DNA of 7,141 nt from Chloroflexia bacterium (GCA_013698285.1 JACCVE010000547.1:1-7141); one strand, 5' to 3'; shown: positions 1 through 6,400, counted from the stretch's first letter. Notes: generated by a model from the letters alone, not told the origin. Made by a program: numbers and translations.

Positions 1-73
1 CAATAAGTACGAGTACGAGTACGAGCACGATCGAGAGGGCACGGGCGGAGAGCGACGAAGTGACAGTGATCAT
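1..73 (-). CDS. N-terminus of a membrane-anchored or secreted protein (partial)
   Basis: Only the first 24 codons are inside the window. They read MITVTSSLSARALSIVLVLV and continue with VLVLI, with no stop before the edge. A short polar start with one Arg followed by an unbroken hydrophobic run (from about residue 13) is typical of a signal peptide or N-terminal membrane anchor. The start is chosen because a strong Shine-Dalgarno (GGAAAGGAG on the minus strand) lies 8 nt upstream of the ATG at 73-71; an ATG closer to the SD reaches a stop after three codons. A TTGACA/TACCAT promoter lies 59-87 bp upstream. The hydrophobic run is encoded by a hexanucleotide tandem repeat. The mature protein lies outside the window, so no function can be given. 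Confidence 0.66.
   Translation of the reverse strand, partial: MITVTSSLSARALSIVLVLVLVLI
6..30. repeat. Hexanucleotide tandem repeat inside a coding region
   Basis: Four tandem copies of AGTACG fill 6-29, the last with one T-to-C change. Read on the minus strand they encode alternating Val and Leu in the hydrophobic segment of the partial gene at 1-73. The unit is two codons, so gain or loss of copies would lengthen or shorten the membrane segment without changing frame. Confidence 0.8.
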
Positions 74-131
74 CCGTGCATCTCCTTTCCATGGTATCCC
101 GGCGACCCACGCGTGTGGACCCTTCGCCCGC

Positions 132-160
132 ATGGTAGGTGGACGGGGAAAGGCTGTCAA
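132..160 (-). promoter_or_regulatory. Sigma-70-type promoter for the gene at 1-73
   Basis: On the minus strand a perfect TTGACA (-35, at 160-155) is followed by exactly 17 nt and TACCAT (-10, at 137-132, 4 of 6 matches to TATAAT). The predicted transcription start is near 125, giving a leader of about 50 nt before the ATG at 73. A perfect -35 with ideal spacing is unlikely by chance in such GC-rich DNA. The match is by eye only. Confidence 0.6.
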
Positions 161-292
161 GCCCGGTTGGGTGGAGACGGCCGATGCGCGACCAATAGGC
201 TACGGCGAACAGGGCATGCGCCCGATGACGAATCGAGACCCTCCTTCATCGGATCGCCCCTGGACTCGGCAAGATAGGGTAGACGCCGATCC

Positions 293-844
293 CTACTCGT
301 CGTCGTCCTCCAGCACCAGGTCGGCGAGGGCGCGGGGGAGGTGGCCGTTCTGCTGGGGGCAGACGTGCAGGCCGGGGCCCATCGGGGCGCCGCACATCGT
401 GCAGCGGGGGCGGCCGGCGGAGACGACCGAGACGGCGTCGACGCTCAGCTCGCGAGCCTGCTCGCGGGTCATCCGGCAGCGGAGGGTGATGCCGGTATCG
501 TCGTCGGTCAGGTCGTGGGCGACGATCACGAAGCGGCCGCGACGCTCGTCGTAGCCCAACTCCATCCGGCCGACGCGGAACTGGCGGCGGGTGTCCTCGT
601 CGAAGGAGGTCGGCACGTTGCCGCCGCCGAGGGACGGCGGGGCATCGGGCAACTGGTCGATCAACTGGTCGAGGGCCAGACCGAGGGCCTGGAGCTGTTG
701 CTTCTCCATCCAGACGATCGTGGTGACGCCGTCGATCAGTGTCAGGAGCCGGAAGCGGCGCTGACCAGGCTCGCCGATCGCTTCGACGCGGACGCGCTGG
801 GCGTCCAGGTCGTCGTGGGAACTCTCGAAGGGGTCGGAAGGCAT
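293..844 (-). CDS. DUF3090 / TIGR03847 family protein, function unknown
   Basis: A 183-residue protein. Residues 22-34 (AIGEPGQRRFRLL) match the N-terminal signature I recall for this family (a GxxGEPGQRxFxL pattern). They are followed by WMEKQQLQALGLALDQLIDQ (45-64), matching the usual 'EKEQ..AL...L..LL' helix. The C-terminus has a putative zinc knuckle, C148-x2-C151 then H160-x-C162 and an NGH at 166-168, also typical of the family. The last residues are acidic (EDDDE). The frame is open upstream to 1039, but residues before the ATG at 844 look noncoding (Pro/Ser/Cys-rich). AAGGA lies 10 nt before this ATG, a slightly long spacing. Known relatives are mainly in Actinobacteria and Chloroflexi, often near a histidine-phosphatase gene; none is seen here. 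The gene stands alone between gaps of 219 and 424 bp. The family call is confident; the function is unknown. Confidence 0.88.
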   Translation of the reverse strand: MPSDPFESSHDDLDAQRVRVEAIGEPGQRRFRLLTLIDGVTTIVWMEKQQLQALGLALDQLIDQLPDAPPSLGGGNVPTSFDEDTRRQFRVGRMELGYDERRGRFVIVAHDLTDDDTGITLRCRMTREQARELSVDAVSVVSAGRPRCTMCGAPMGPGLHVCPQQNGHLPRALADLVLEDDDE

Positions 845-1268
845 GGGGAGGGAATCCTTGAACAGACGACATGATGCTGCAGGGGTGGGGACCGGACCGG
901 CACACGTCCCGATCGGGGATTCAAGCCACGCCTCAGGCGGGACAGCCGACGAGACGCGGTAAGCGACGGTGTCGGGAAAAGGATAGCACGGGGAATCGGA
1001 GTGGGAGTCGTGGGGCGCGAGGATGGCATAGGGCACCAATCGCAGTGAGGCGTCGGGCTAGAACCGTCGCTTCACATACTATCCCATAAGACGTACTACA
1101 CGGTGAAGGGAGGCTGCTTGCCACGCCCTCCCGATCGAACGGGTATCCCGGATCGGATGCCGTTTTCATCGGGATGGCGCAGCGAGCAGTGTCCTTCCAT
1201 CGCGGCTCCTCGCGAGATAGCCTGGCCGTGCGGGACATCGACACCGCGTGGCTGGGCCGGTCAGAACT
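845..1268. other. 424-bp intergenic region without a supported gene
   Basis: This lies between the start of the DUF3090 gene and the stop of the flotillin gene, both on the minus strand. Frames crossing it have erratic composition and no plausible RBS-start pair. A weak stem-loop is present at 1145-1174 (ATCCCG paired with CGGGAT around a loop containing TTTT), which could end flotillin transcription but lacks a clear U-tract. CTCGCGAG at 1209-1216 is an 8-bp palindrome. On the plus strand TTCACA (1071-1076) and TACTAC (1094-1099) are 17 nt apart, resembling a promoter but leading to no credible gene. I see no tRNA and no convincing promoter for the DUF3090 gene. Confidence 0.55.
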
Positions 1269-2885
1269 TCAGCCCTGTTGGCTCGGGTCGCCGTTGGCCG
1301 GGCGGCCGTCCCCGGTGGTGGGGACCAGGGCGCCCGGCCCGTTGCCGGGGCGATCGCCCGTGGCGGGGGCCGTGCCGTTGGTCGATGTGGACGCGGTGCC
1401 GTCGGCCGCGCCGGGGGCGCGATGGCCATTCGCGCGGTCGCCAGTCGCCTCGATGGCGTCGCGCAGGGCGGGGACGCCGCGCATCATGTCCTCGATCCGC
1501 ATTCCGGTCAGGCTCTCCAGCAGGGCGGGGACCTGGGCGATCATCTGGGTCATGTCGGCGGTGATCTTGTTGACCCCTACCCCGCCGCCGTCGCCGCCGG
1601 TGGAGATGACGGTGATCTTGTCGACCTTGTTGAGGGGTTCCGACATCGCCCGGATGGCTTCCGGCAGGGTGCTCAGGAACTTGTCGATCACGGCGGCCTG
1701 GTTGTAGGCCTGGAAGGCCTCGGCTTTGACGGCCATCGCCTGGGCCTCGGCGTTGCCCTTGGCCAGGATCACCTCGGCCTCGGCGAGGCCCTGCAGCTTG
1801 GCGATCTCGGCGTGGGCCTGGCCATTCATCCGCTCTGCCTCGGCGGCACCGGAGGCCTTATGGACCTGGGCCTGGCGGTCGGCGTCGGCCAGGGTCTCGA
1901 TCCGCTGCCGCTCGATCTGGGCGGCCTTGAGGACAGTCGCGATCAGCTCCTTCTCGCGGCGCTGGATCTCGGCCTCCTGGACCTGGATCTCGCCGACCTT
2001 GCGGACCTGGTCGATCCGGACCTGCTCCTCGATGACCCGCTGCTGCTGGACATTGGCCTGGATCTCGTAGGCCTTGTCGGCGGCGGCGGCCTGGAGCTGG
2101 ACGGTGGCCCGGTACTCGGCCTGCTTGACATTGAGGTCGCGGGTGGCCTCGGCCTGCTTGGTCTCGCTGGCGGTCTGGGCGATCACCTCGTCCTGGCGGG
2201 CAGCGGCCTGGGCGATCGCGGCCTCGCGGTTGGCGTGGGCGCGCTTGATCGCGGTGTCGCGGTCGGCCTCGGCGGTGGCGATGTCGGCCTGGCGCCGGAC
2301 CAGGGCGATATCGGGCTTGCCCATGTTGAGGATGTACTCGTTCTTGTCCCGCACTTCCCGGATCGTGAACGAGATGACCTCGAGGCCCATCTTGCTGACG
2401 TCGTCGGCGACGTTGGAGCGCATCCGGTCGGCGACCATCTCCGGTTCCTTGACGATCGCCTCGACCGTGAGCTGACCGACGATGCCGCGCAGGTGCCCCT
2501 CCATCACGAGGCGGATCAGGCCCTGCTGTTGCTGCTCGTTCTTGCTGAGGAACTGCTCGGCGGCGGTCAGGATGCTGACCGGGTCCGACTTGACCTTGAT
2601 CTGGGCGACGGCCTCGACGTTCACGGCCACACCCTGGCTGGTGTAGAGGTCCTGGGTCGGGGCGACGTCGAAGCTCATCAATTCTAGCGACAGCTCCCGA
2701 GATTGCTGGACCAGAGGCCAGACCACCTTACCGCTGCCCTTGATGACCTTGGTGCCACCGGCGCCGTAGATGATCAGGGCGTGGTTCGGCCCGACCTTGC
2801 GAAACAACGTCGCGGCGATGAAGAAGAGCAACGCGACGACGATGACCAACAGGCCGACGATGACCAGTACTCCACCGAGTTCCAT
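1269..2885 (-). CDS. Flotillin-like SPFH/band-7 membrane scaffold protein
   Basis: A 538-residue protein, close to the usual flotillin length (about 500) plus a tail. An N-terminal membrane segment spans residues 3-28. It is followed by FRKVGPNHALIIYG (28-41), the usual start of the SPFH/PHB domain, which runs to about 200. Residues 200-395 are a long Ala/Glu/Gln-rich coiled coil with repeated AEA/EAE motifs, and 395-470 form the conserved flotillin C-terminal part. Residues 480-538 are a Gly/Asn/Asp/Pro-rich, probably disordered tail with repeated TGD and NG motifs. The ATG at 2885 is chosen because GGAGG lies 5 nt upstream; an in-frame GTG 11 codons earlier would add only polar residues before the anchor. 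Flotillins oligomerise on the inner membrane leaflet and organise lipid microdomains, usually with an NfeD partner, which is encoded 151 bp upstream. FloT/YuaG is the nearest named family; I do not assign a symbol. Confidence 0.93.
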   Translation of the reverse strand: MELGGVLVIVGLLVIVVALLFFIAATLFRKVGPNHALIIYGAGGTKVIKGSGKVVWPLVQQSRELSLELMSFDVAPTQDLYTSQGVAVNVEAVAQIKVKSDPVSILTAAEQFLSKNEQQQQGLIRLVMEGHLRGIVGQLTVEAIVKEPEMVADRMRSNVADDVSKMGLEVISFTIREVRDKNEYILNMGKPDIALVRRQADIATAEADRDTAIKRAHANREAAIAQAAARQDEVIAQTASETKQAEATRDLNVKQAEYRATVQLQAAAADKAYEIQANVQQQRVIEEQVRIDQVRKVGEIQVQEAEIQRREKELIATVLKAAQIERQRIETLADADRQAQVHKASGAAEAERMNGQAHAEIAKLQGLAEAEVILAKGNAEAQAMAVKAEAFQAYNQAAVIDKFLSTLPEAIRAMSEPLNKVDKITVISTGGDGGGVGVNKITADMTQMIAQVPALLESLTGMRIEDMMRGVPALRDAIEATGDRANGHRAPGAADGTASTSTNGTAPATGDRPGNGPGALVPTTGDGRPANGDPSQQG

Positions 2886-2920
2886 GACTGCCTCCGTACC
2901 GTTCTGCTCGAATCTCACGT

Positions 2921-2933
2921 GTCACATCGTGAC
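2921..2933. promoter_or_regulatory. Short inverted repeat upstream of the flotillin gene
   Basis: GTCAC-ATC-GTGAC is a perfect 5-bp inverted repeat with a 3-bp spacer, in the 151-bp gap between nfeD and the flotillin gene and 36 bp before the flotillin ATG. It could be an operator for a dimeric regulator or a small RNA hairpin. A repeat this short can arise by chance. Confidence 0.25.
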
Positions 2934-3036
2934 CGTCGCCATCACACGAGCGAGGGGCTGATGCCTCACCGCGGCACGACCGGCGACCAGGCACTGTCGT
3001 CGTCCGCCGGGCGCCCATGTCCCAGCAGGTCGTTGG

Positions 3037-3717
3037 CTATACGGCGTGGTGGCTGGCGGCGACCGTTCGATCGGCTGGCAGGTCGCGTTCGACCGGTGCC
3101 GCTCGTTCGCCGGCCGCGTCCGGCTCTCGTGGCGGGGCACCACCCCGGGCGATCACCTCATCGCGGGGCCGCATGACGTCCTCCCATCCGGCCACGGTCG
3201 CGATACCCGCCCGATAGGCCAAGACGACGACCTCGGTACCGCGACCGATCGCGATGCCGTGCTCGGCGCGCGCCGCGGTCACCTGTCTGGCACCATCCTG
3301 CTCGTAGATGATCTCGCCGACCCCGCCGGGCCGGATCGAGGAGGAGACCCGGGCCAGGGTACCGGACAGTTCATACCGCGCCGGGTCGAGCTCGGTGCCC
3401 GCGGCCGACAGGCGACGAAGCGCCGTCGCAATGACGTACGCGCCGGCGATCCCTCCGGCCACACCGGCGGCGAGGGCGACCGGGGTGACCAGGCCGACCG
3501 CGTTCCGGGCGATCAGGCCGATGCCACCGAACCATGCCAGCGCCGCGAGCAACGCATTGACACTGCCGAACCAGGGTCCTCCGAGGTCCCCCCCGTCGGC
3601 ATCGGCGCCGATGTCGATTCCCCCGACGAGCACGGAGACCAGAGAGAAGATCAGGCCGAAGGCGAGGCATCCGGCGAGGACGGCGTCGAGTGTGTCGTTG
3701 ATCTGGATCACATCCAC
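3037..3717 (-). CDS. NfeD-like membrane protein with C-terminal OB fold (short, protease-less type)
   Basis: A 226-residue protein. Hydrophobic segments at about 12-34, 53-72 and 77-101 are followed by a soluble domain (about 117-180). That domain begins LSGTLARVSSSIRPGGVGEI, contains AIGRGTEVVVLAYRAGIATV (156-175), and has the small beta-rich pattern of the NfeD OB domain. The N-terminal ClpP-like serine protease of long NfeD proteins is absent, so this resembles the short YuaF type. The tail (182-226) is charged and probably disordered. The frame is open upstream to 4044, but that stretch is Arg/Pro-rich and noncoding in style. The GTG at 3717 is preferred because GGAAGG lies 7 nt upstream; a second GTG two codons later is the alternative. 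Flotillin follows on the same strand, matching the known NfeD-flotillin pairing, in which NfeD is thought to support flotillin assembly. Some genomes annotate such proteins only as hypothetical membrane proteins. Confidence 0.83.
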   Translation of the reverse strand: MDVIQINDTLDAVLAGCLAFGLIFSLVSVLVGGIDIGADADGGDLGGPWFGSVNALLAALAWFGGIGLIARNAVGLVTPVALAAGVAGGIAGAYVIATALRRLSAAGTELDPARYELSGTLARVSSSIRPGGVGEIIYEQDGARQVTAARAEHGIAIGRGTEVVVLAYRAGIATVAGWEDVMRPRDEVIARGGAPPREPDAAGERAAPVERDLPADRTVAASHHAV

Positions 3718-3982
3718 CGTATCGCCTTCCGTTTCCGGGCCAGAGACGGCGTCATTGCCATCCCCGCGCGTGGTCGCGGCACCCGAGCACCAGCCTGTCC
3801 CCATCGGCACCGTCGCGCGACCATGTTTGCCAGTCGGGGCGAGGTCGCGGTCAGAACGCCACGGACCCGTGCCCCGGGGGGCCAGCCGCCAAGGCCATGA
3901 CGGCCCGCGGCACCAAGATCGGCCAAGGGGAGCAATGGGGAGGGCATTCCCGGGCCGGGGAAGTTCTGGGGAAGGAGGAGCC

Positions 3983-3998
3983 CGCGGTACGAACCGCG
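3983..3998. promoter_or_regulatory. Perfect 16-bp inverted repeat (operator-like or leader hairpin)
   Basis: CGCGGT-ACGA-ACCGCG has 6-bp perfect arms around 4 bp. It could bind a dimeric repressor or form a hairpin in an nfeD leader if transcription starts near 4100. It lies 266 bp upstream of the nfeD start, so a direct promoter-blocking role for nfeD requires a distant promoter. Confidence 0.3.
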
Positions 3999-4002
3999 AG
4001 CG

Positions 4003-4010
4003 CACCGGTG
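4003..4010. promoter_or_regulatory. 8-bp palindrome CACCGGTG
   Basis: A perfect 8-bp palindrome four bases after the inverted repeat at 3983-3998. The closeness of two symmetrical elements suggests a regulator site, but each alone is short enough to be chance. Confidence 0.2.
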
Positions 4011-4062
4011 GAGGGGGAAGAGACCGGATAGACCACGCGTTCACCCCCAGGTGTCCGGGGAC

Positions 4063-4074
4063 CGGCGACGCTAC
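4063..4074 (+). repeat. 12-bp direct repeat, copy 1
   Basis: CGGCGACGCTAC occurs here and again at 4159-4170, exactly 96 bp apart start to start and in the same orientation, both upstream of the HD-domain gene. They may be paired protein-binding sites or remnants of a duplication. Flanking bases do not continue the identity beyond one or two positions. Confidence 0.4.
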
Positions 4075-4106
4075 GTCCGGGGTTTTTCCCGTTCATCGAT
4101 GCCCGT

Positions 4107-4115
4107 ATTTTACCA
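4107..4115 (-). promoter_or_regulatory. Candidate extended -10 element reading towards nfeD
   Basis: On the minus strand the bases read TGG-TAAAAT, an extended -10 (TGn plus 5 of 6 matches to TATAAT), in a local AT-rich island. No -35 is visible at the expected distance, as is common for extended -10 promoters. A start near 4100 would give an unusually long leader of about 380 nt before the nfeD GTG. It is the best candidate I see for the nfeD-flotillin transcript. Confidence 0.35.
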
Positions 4116-4158
4116 TGGATCGGGGGCCAGGCGGTGCCCTCCCGGCACGGGTGCGGCA

Positions 4159-4170
4159 CGGCGACGCTAC
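4159..4170 (+). repeat. 12-bp direct repeat, copy 2
   Basis: Second copy of CGGCGACGCTAC (first at 4063-4074). It lies 57 bp upstream of the candidate -10 at 4227, a position typical for an activator site. Confidence 0.4.
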
Positions 4171-4226
4171 TGTTACGGCACCATCCGGAGGAGGGTCGCG
4201 GCTGGGAACGGGACGCGGACGCGGCC

Positions 4227-4232
4227 TATACT
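4227..4232 (+). promoter_or_regulatory. Candidate -10 element for the HD-domain gene
   Basis: TATACT matches TATAAT at 5 of 6 positions and would start transcription near 4239, giving a leader of about 28 nt. The expected -35 position has GGGAAC rather than TTGACA. GGAAC-like -35 boxes are typical of ECF sigma factors, so an alternative sigma factor or activator dependence is possible, but this is speculative. Confidence 0.4.
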
Positions 4233-4266
4233 CTGGCGATACCCGTCCACACGAGGATCCTCACCC

Positions 4267-5157
4267 ATGCCCCAATCATCTGACGCCACGCCCGACACGA
4301 CGCCCGGCATCATGCCGGACACGGTCGAGGAGCAACTGGCCGCGGCCACGGAGACCCTCGTGGCCATGGAGGCCATCGACGGCGCTGGCGACGATGGCGC
4401 GACACTGGTCCCGATCGGGGTCGAGCCGCGCTACGGCAAGACCAAGGTCCGGCCGGAGACGGCCGCCGACGCGCCGCGCTCGGAATCGAGCCTGGGCTTC
4501 GAGACCGTGCGAACCGACCCGGAGGTGCGCGCCTTCATCACCCAGGCCAACATCAACCTGGGGGTGCTGGGGTTCACCGAGCATGGCTTCCGCCACGTCA
4601 GCCTGGTGGCGAGCATCGCCCGCAACGTGATGCGGCTCTTGGGGCACGACGCCCGGCACCAGGAGCTGGCCGCGATCTCGGGGTACCTGCACGACATCGG
4701 CAACGTGGTCAGCCGCCACGCCCACGCCACCACCGGCGCCACCCTGGCCTACCCGATCTTGACCCGGCTGGGGATGGTGCCGGAGGACATCGCGGTGACC
4801 CTGGGGGCGATCGGCTCCCACGGCGACGACGGGGCCAGGCTGGGCGAGCCGGTCCACCCGATCTCGGCGGCCCTGATCCTGGCCGACAAGTCCGACGTCC
4901 ACCGCTCGCGGGTCCGCAACGAGGACCCGACCAGCTTCGACCAGCACGACCGGGTCAACTACGCCGCCACGTCGTCGTTCCTGCGGGTCGATGACTCGGC
5001 GAAGACGATCACGCTGCAACTGGAGATCGACAGCACGATGTCCTCGGTGATGGAGTACTTCGAGATCTTCCTGCCGCGGATGCTGATGAGCCGCCACGCC
5101 GCCGAACTCCTCGGCTGCGTCTTCCACATCTCGATGAACGACGTGGTCGTCCTCTGA
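4267..5157 (+). CDS. HD-domain metal-dependent phosphohydrolase
   Basis: A 296-residue soluble protein. After a variable acidic N-terminus (1-85) comes an HD domain with all expected metal ligands visible: H110 (in HGFRH), H142-D143 (in LHDIGN), H151 or H153, H185 (in GSHGDD) and D207 (in ILADKSD). The set H...HD...H...H...D is that of HD enzymes with a two-metal site acting on phosphoester or phosphoanhydride bonds, as in YqeK-type hydrolases. Residues 240-296 (LRVDDSAKTITLQLEIDSTM onward) form a C-terminal alpha/beta extension that I do not recognise. The ATG at 4267 is chosen because GAGGA lies 9 nt upstream and the open frame before it reads as noncoding. rodA follows 94 bp downstream on the same strand, so co-transcription is plausible. 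Catalytic activity is likely because no ligand is missing. The substrate is unknown. Confidence 0.85.
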   Translation: MPQSSDATPDTTPGIMPDTVEEQLAAATETLVAMEAIDGAGDDGATLVPIGVEPRYGKTKVRPETAADAPRSESSLGFETVRTDPEVRAFITQANINLGVLGFTEHGFRHVSLVASIARNVMRLLGHDARHQELAAISGYLHDIGNVVSRHAHATTGATLAYPILTRLGMVPEDIAVTLGAIGSHGDDGARLGEPVHPISAALILADKSDVHRSRVRNEDPTSFDQHDRVNYAATSSFLRVDDSAKTITLQLEIDSTMSSVMEYFEIFLPRMLMSRHAAELLGCVFHISMNDVVVL

Positions 5158-5167
5158 TCCGGCCATC

Positions 5168-5187
5168 GCGGGCCCGCCCCGTGGGCC
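5168..5187 (+). other. GC-rich hairpin between the HD gene and rodA
   Basis: GCGGGCCCGC (5168-5177) is a perfect 10-bp palindrome. An alternative 5-bp stem pairs GGCCC (5171-5175) with GGGCC (5183-5187). No U-tract follows, so it is unlikely to be an efficient intrinsic terminator. It could attenuate or stabilise the mRNA between the two genes. Confidence 0.3.
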
Positions 5188-5251
5188 AGGCCGGTCCGCC
5201 TCGCGGCGCGGCGACCACCACGACGACCCCATCGCACGCTGGAGCCAGACA

Positions 5252-6373
5252 ATGACGATCGGTCACCGCTGGAAGGACTTCGACCCCTACCTGCTCATCA
5301 CGACCCTGATCCTGATGGCGTTCGGCGTCGTGGCGATCTGGAGCGCGCGTGGACTCGGCCCGCTGGTCCCGGGGGACCTGGGCGTGCGGCAGGCGGTCTA
5401 CGGGATGGTCGGCCTGACGATGATGCTGGTCATCGCCTCGTTCGACTACCGGTTCCTGGCGACGGGAGCGTGGGTCATCTACCTGGCGGGCCTGGCGCCG
5501 CTGTTCGCCCTGATGCTGCCGTCGGTCGGGACGACGATCGCCGGATCGGAGCGGTGGATCGACTTCGGCCCGATCTCGATGCAGCCGTCGGAGTTCGCCA
5601 AGCTGACGACCATCATCGCCCTGGCGGCGTTCATCGCCTCGCGGGGGGCGGCGATGGCCGAACTCGGCAACTTCGTCGTCTCGATGCTGATCGTCGGGGT
5701 GCCGATGGCGATCGTGTTCCTGGAACCCGACCTGGGCTCGTCGCTGGTGTTCGGGGCGATCTGGGCGACGATGATGCTGATGACGGCCCGGACCCGGACG
5801 ATGTACTTCGGCGGGCTGGCCCTGATGGCAGCCCCGGCCTTCGTGGCGGCCTGGCGGTTCGTGTTCCTCGACTACCAGAAGGAGCGATTGCTGGTCTCCT
5901 ACAACCCAGCGCTGGACCCGATGGGGGAAGGGTTCAACATCATGCAGGCCCGGATCAGCATCGGGTCCGGGGGGTGGACCGGGGCGGGGCTTGCGGGCGG
6001 CACCCAGAGCCAGCTCGAGCTGCTGACAGTGCGGGAGTCGGACTTCATCTTCGCCCACGCCAGTGGCATGTTCGGCCTGATCGGGATGCTGGCCCTGCTG
6101 GCGACCTACTTGATCATGATCTGGCGGTGCCTGTCGGTGATCGAGGTGGCGCGGGACAACTTCGGCCAATGCCTGGCGGCGGGCATCTGCGGGGCCTTCT
6201 TCTTCCAGGCGATGGTCAATATCGGGATGAACATCGGGCTGATGCCGGTGACCGGCATCACGCTGCCGTTCGTCAGCGCCGGGTCGTCGTCGGTCTGGAC
6301 GTTCCTGGCGGCCGAGGGGGTGCTGCAGAGCATTCTGATGCACCGAAGGCGGCTGGCCTTCCAGTCGGGGTAG
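5252..6373 (+). CDS. rodA: RodA, SEDS-family peptidoglycan glycosyltransferase
   Basis: A 373-residue polytopic membrane protein, the usual RodA length, with about ten hydrophobic segments. It polymerises lipid II into glycan strands for cell elongation, with a class B PBP partner not seen here. Family motifs appear in order: SERWIDFGPISMQPSEFAKL (99-118), EPDLGSSLVF (158-167), YQKERLL (208-214), GEGFNIMQARISIGSGGWTG (225-244) and NIGMNIGLMPVTGITLPFVS (323-342). GTQSQLE (250-256) favours RodA over FtsW. The catalytic Asp is D264 in SDFIF (equivalent to E. coli RodA D262). The context is unusual: the consensus LPExHTD reads LTVRESD (258-264), and the conserved AEE after the catalytic motif is replaced by ASG (270-272). 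GGAG lies 7 nt before the ATG. No mreBCD or PBP gene is nearby in the window. A second rodA/ftsW paralogue elsewhere in the genome is likely. Confidence 0.93.
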   Translation: MTIGHRWKDFDPYLLITTLILMAFGVVAIWSARGLGPLVPGDLGVRQAVYGMVGLTMMLVIASFDYRFLATGAWVIYLAGLAPLFALMLPSVGTTIAGSERWIDFGPISMQPSEFAKLTTIIALAAFIASRGAAMAELGNFVVSMLIVGVPMAIVFLEPDLGSSLVFGAIWATMMLMTARTRTMYFGGLALMAAPAFVAAWRFVFLDYQKERLLVSYNPALDPMGEGFNIMQARISIGSGGWTGAGLAGGTQSQLELLTVRESDFIFAHASGMFGLIGMLALLATYLIMIWRCLSVIEVARDNFGQCLAAGICGAFFFQAMVNIGMNIGLMPVTGITLPFVSAGSSSVWTFLAAEGVLQSILMHRRRLAFQSG

Positions 6374-6400
6374 ACGGGAGACGGGAGACGGGAGACGGGG
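6367..6400 (+). repeat. Heptamer tandem repeat forming a G-quadruplex motif
   Basis: From 6373 the unit GACGGGA is repeated three times, plus a fourth copy ending in G (6373-6400). With the GGGG at 6367-6370, the plus strand has five G-tracts of three or four, separated by 4-5 nt (tracts at 6367-6370, 6376-6378, 6383-6385, 6390-6392 and 6397-6400). This satisfies the G3+N1-7 quadruplex pattern. The motif overlaps the rodA stop codon (6371-6373), so it would be in the rodA mRNA 3' end. Confidence 0.8.

Larger units (their letters stand above)
3718..4266. other. 549-bp divergent intergenic region
   Basis: This separates nfeD (minus) from the HD-domain gene (plus) and should hold promoters for both. 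No frame in it has an RBS-start pair with protein-like composition. It holds the individually listed inverted repeat, palindrome, 12-bp direct repeats and two candidate -10 elements. GTCCGGGG also occurs twice, at 4053-4060 and 4075-4082, and GTGCC-CTCCC-GGCAC (4134-4148) is a weak 5-bp hairpin. I could not match it to a known riboswitch. Confidence 0.6.

Noticed and set aside
222..252. Stem-loop CCGATGA...TCATCGG downstream of the DUF3090 gene
   Set aside because: A 7-bp stem with a 17-nt loop and no U-tract on the minus strand is too weak to call a terminator.
845..1039. N-terminal extension of the DUF3090 gene
   Set aside because: The frame is open, but the residues are Pro/Ser/Cys-rich and unlike the family. 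The ATG at 844 has an SD and fits the family's N-terminus.
1049..1072. Possible tRNA T-loop (GGTTCTAGCCC on the minus strand)
   Set aside because: The T-loop would need GGTTCRA, and no matching acceptor or anticodon stems are found around it.
1071..1099. Plus-strand promoter-like TTCACA-17-TACTAC
   Set aside because: Only moderate matches, and no credible plus-strand gene follows; the next 1.8 kb is antisense to flotillin. A small antisense RNA cannot be excluded.
1248..2687. Long plus-strand open frame of 479 codons opposite the flotillin gene
   Set aside because: Its product is a Leu/Asp/Gly-dominated low-complexity string caused by reading the Ala/Glu/Gln-rich coiled coil in antisense. 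The flotillin frame has a clear fold, SD and family motifs.
3718..4044. 109-residue N-terminal extension of the NfeD-like protein
   Set aside because: The composition is Arg/Pro/Gly/Trp-rich with no family resemblance. A GTG with GGAAGG 7 nt upstream lies just before the first membrane segment.
4276..5232. Minus-strand open frame of 318 codons opposite the HD gene
   Set aside because: It has low-complexity Asp/Arg/Gly/Val composition and no RBS. The plus strand carries intact HD metal ligands.
5009..6343. Minus-strand open frame of 444 codons opposite rodA
   Set aside because: The product is rich in His, Arg, Gln and Asp with no domain pattern. It is the antisense shadow of rodA in GC-rich DNA.
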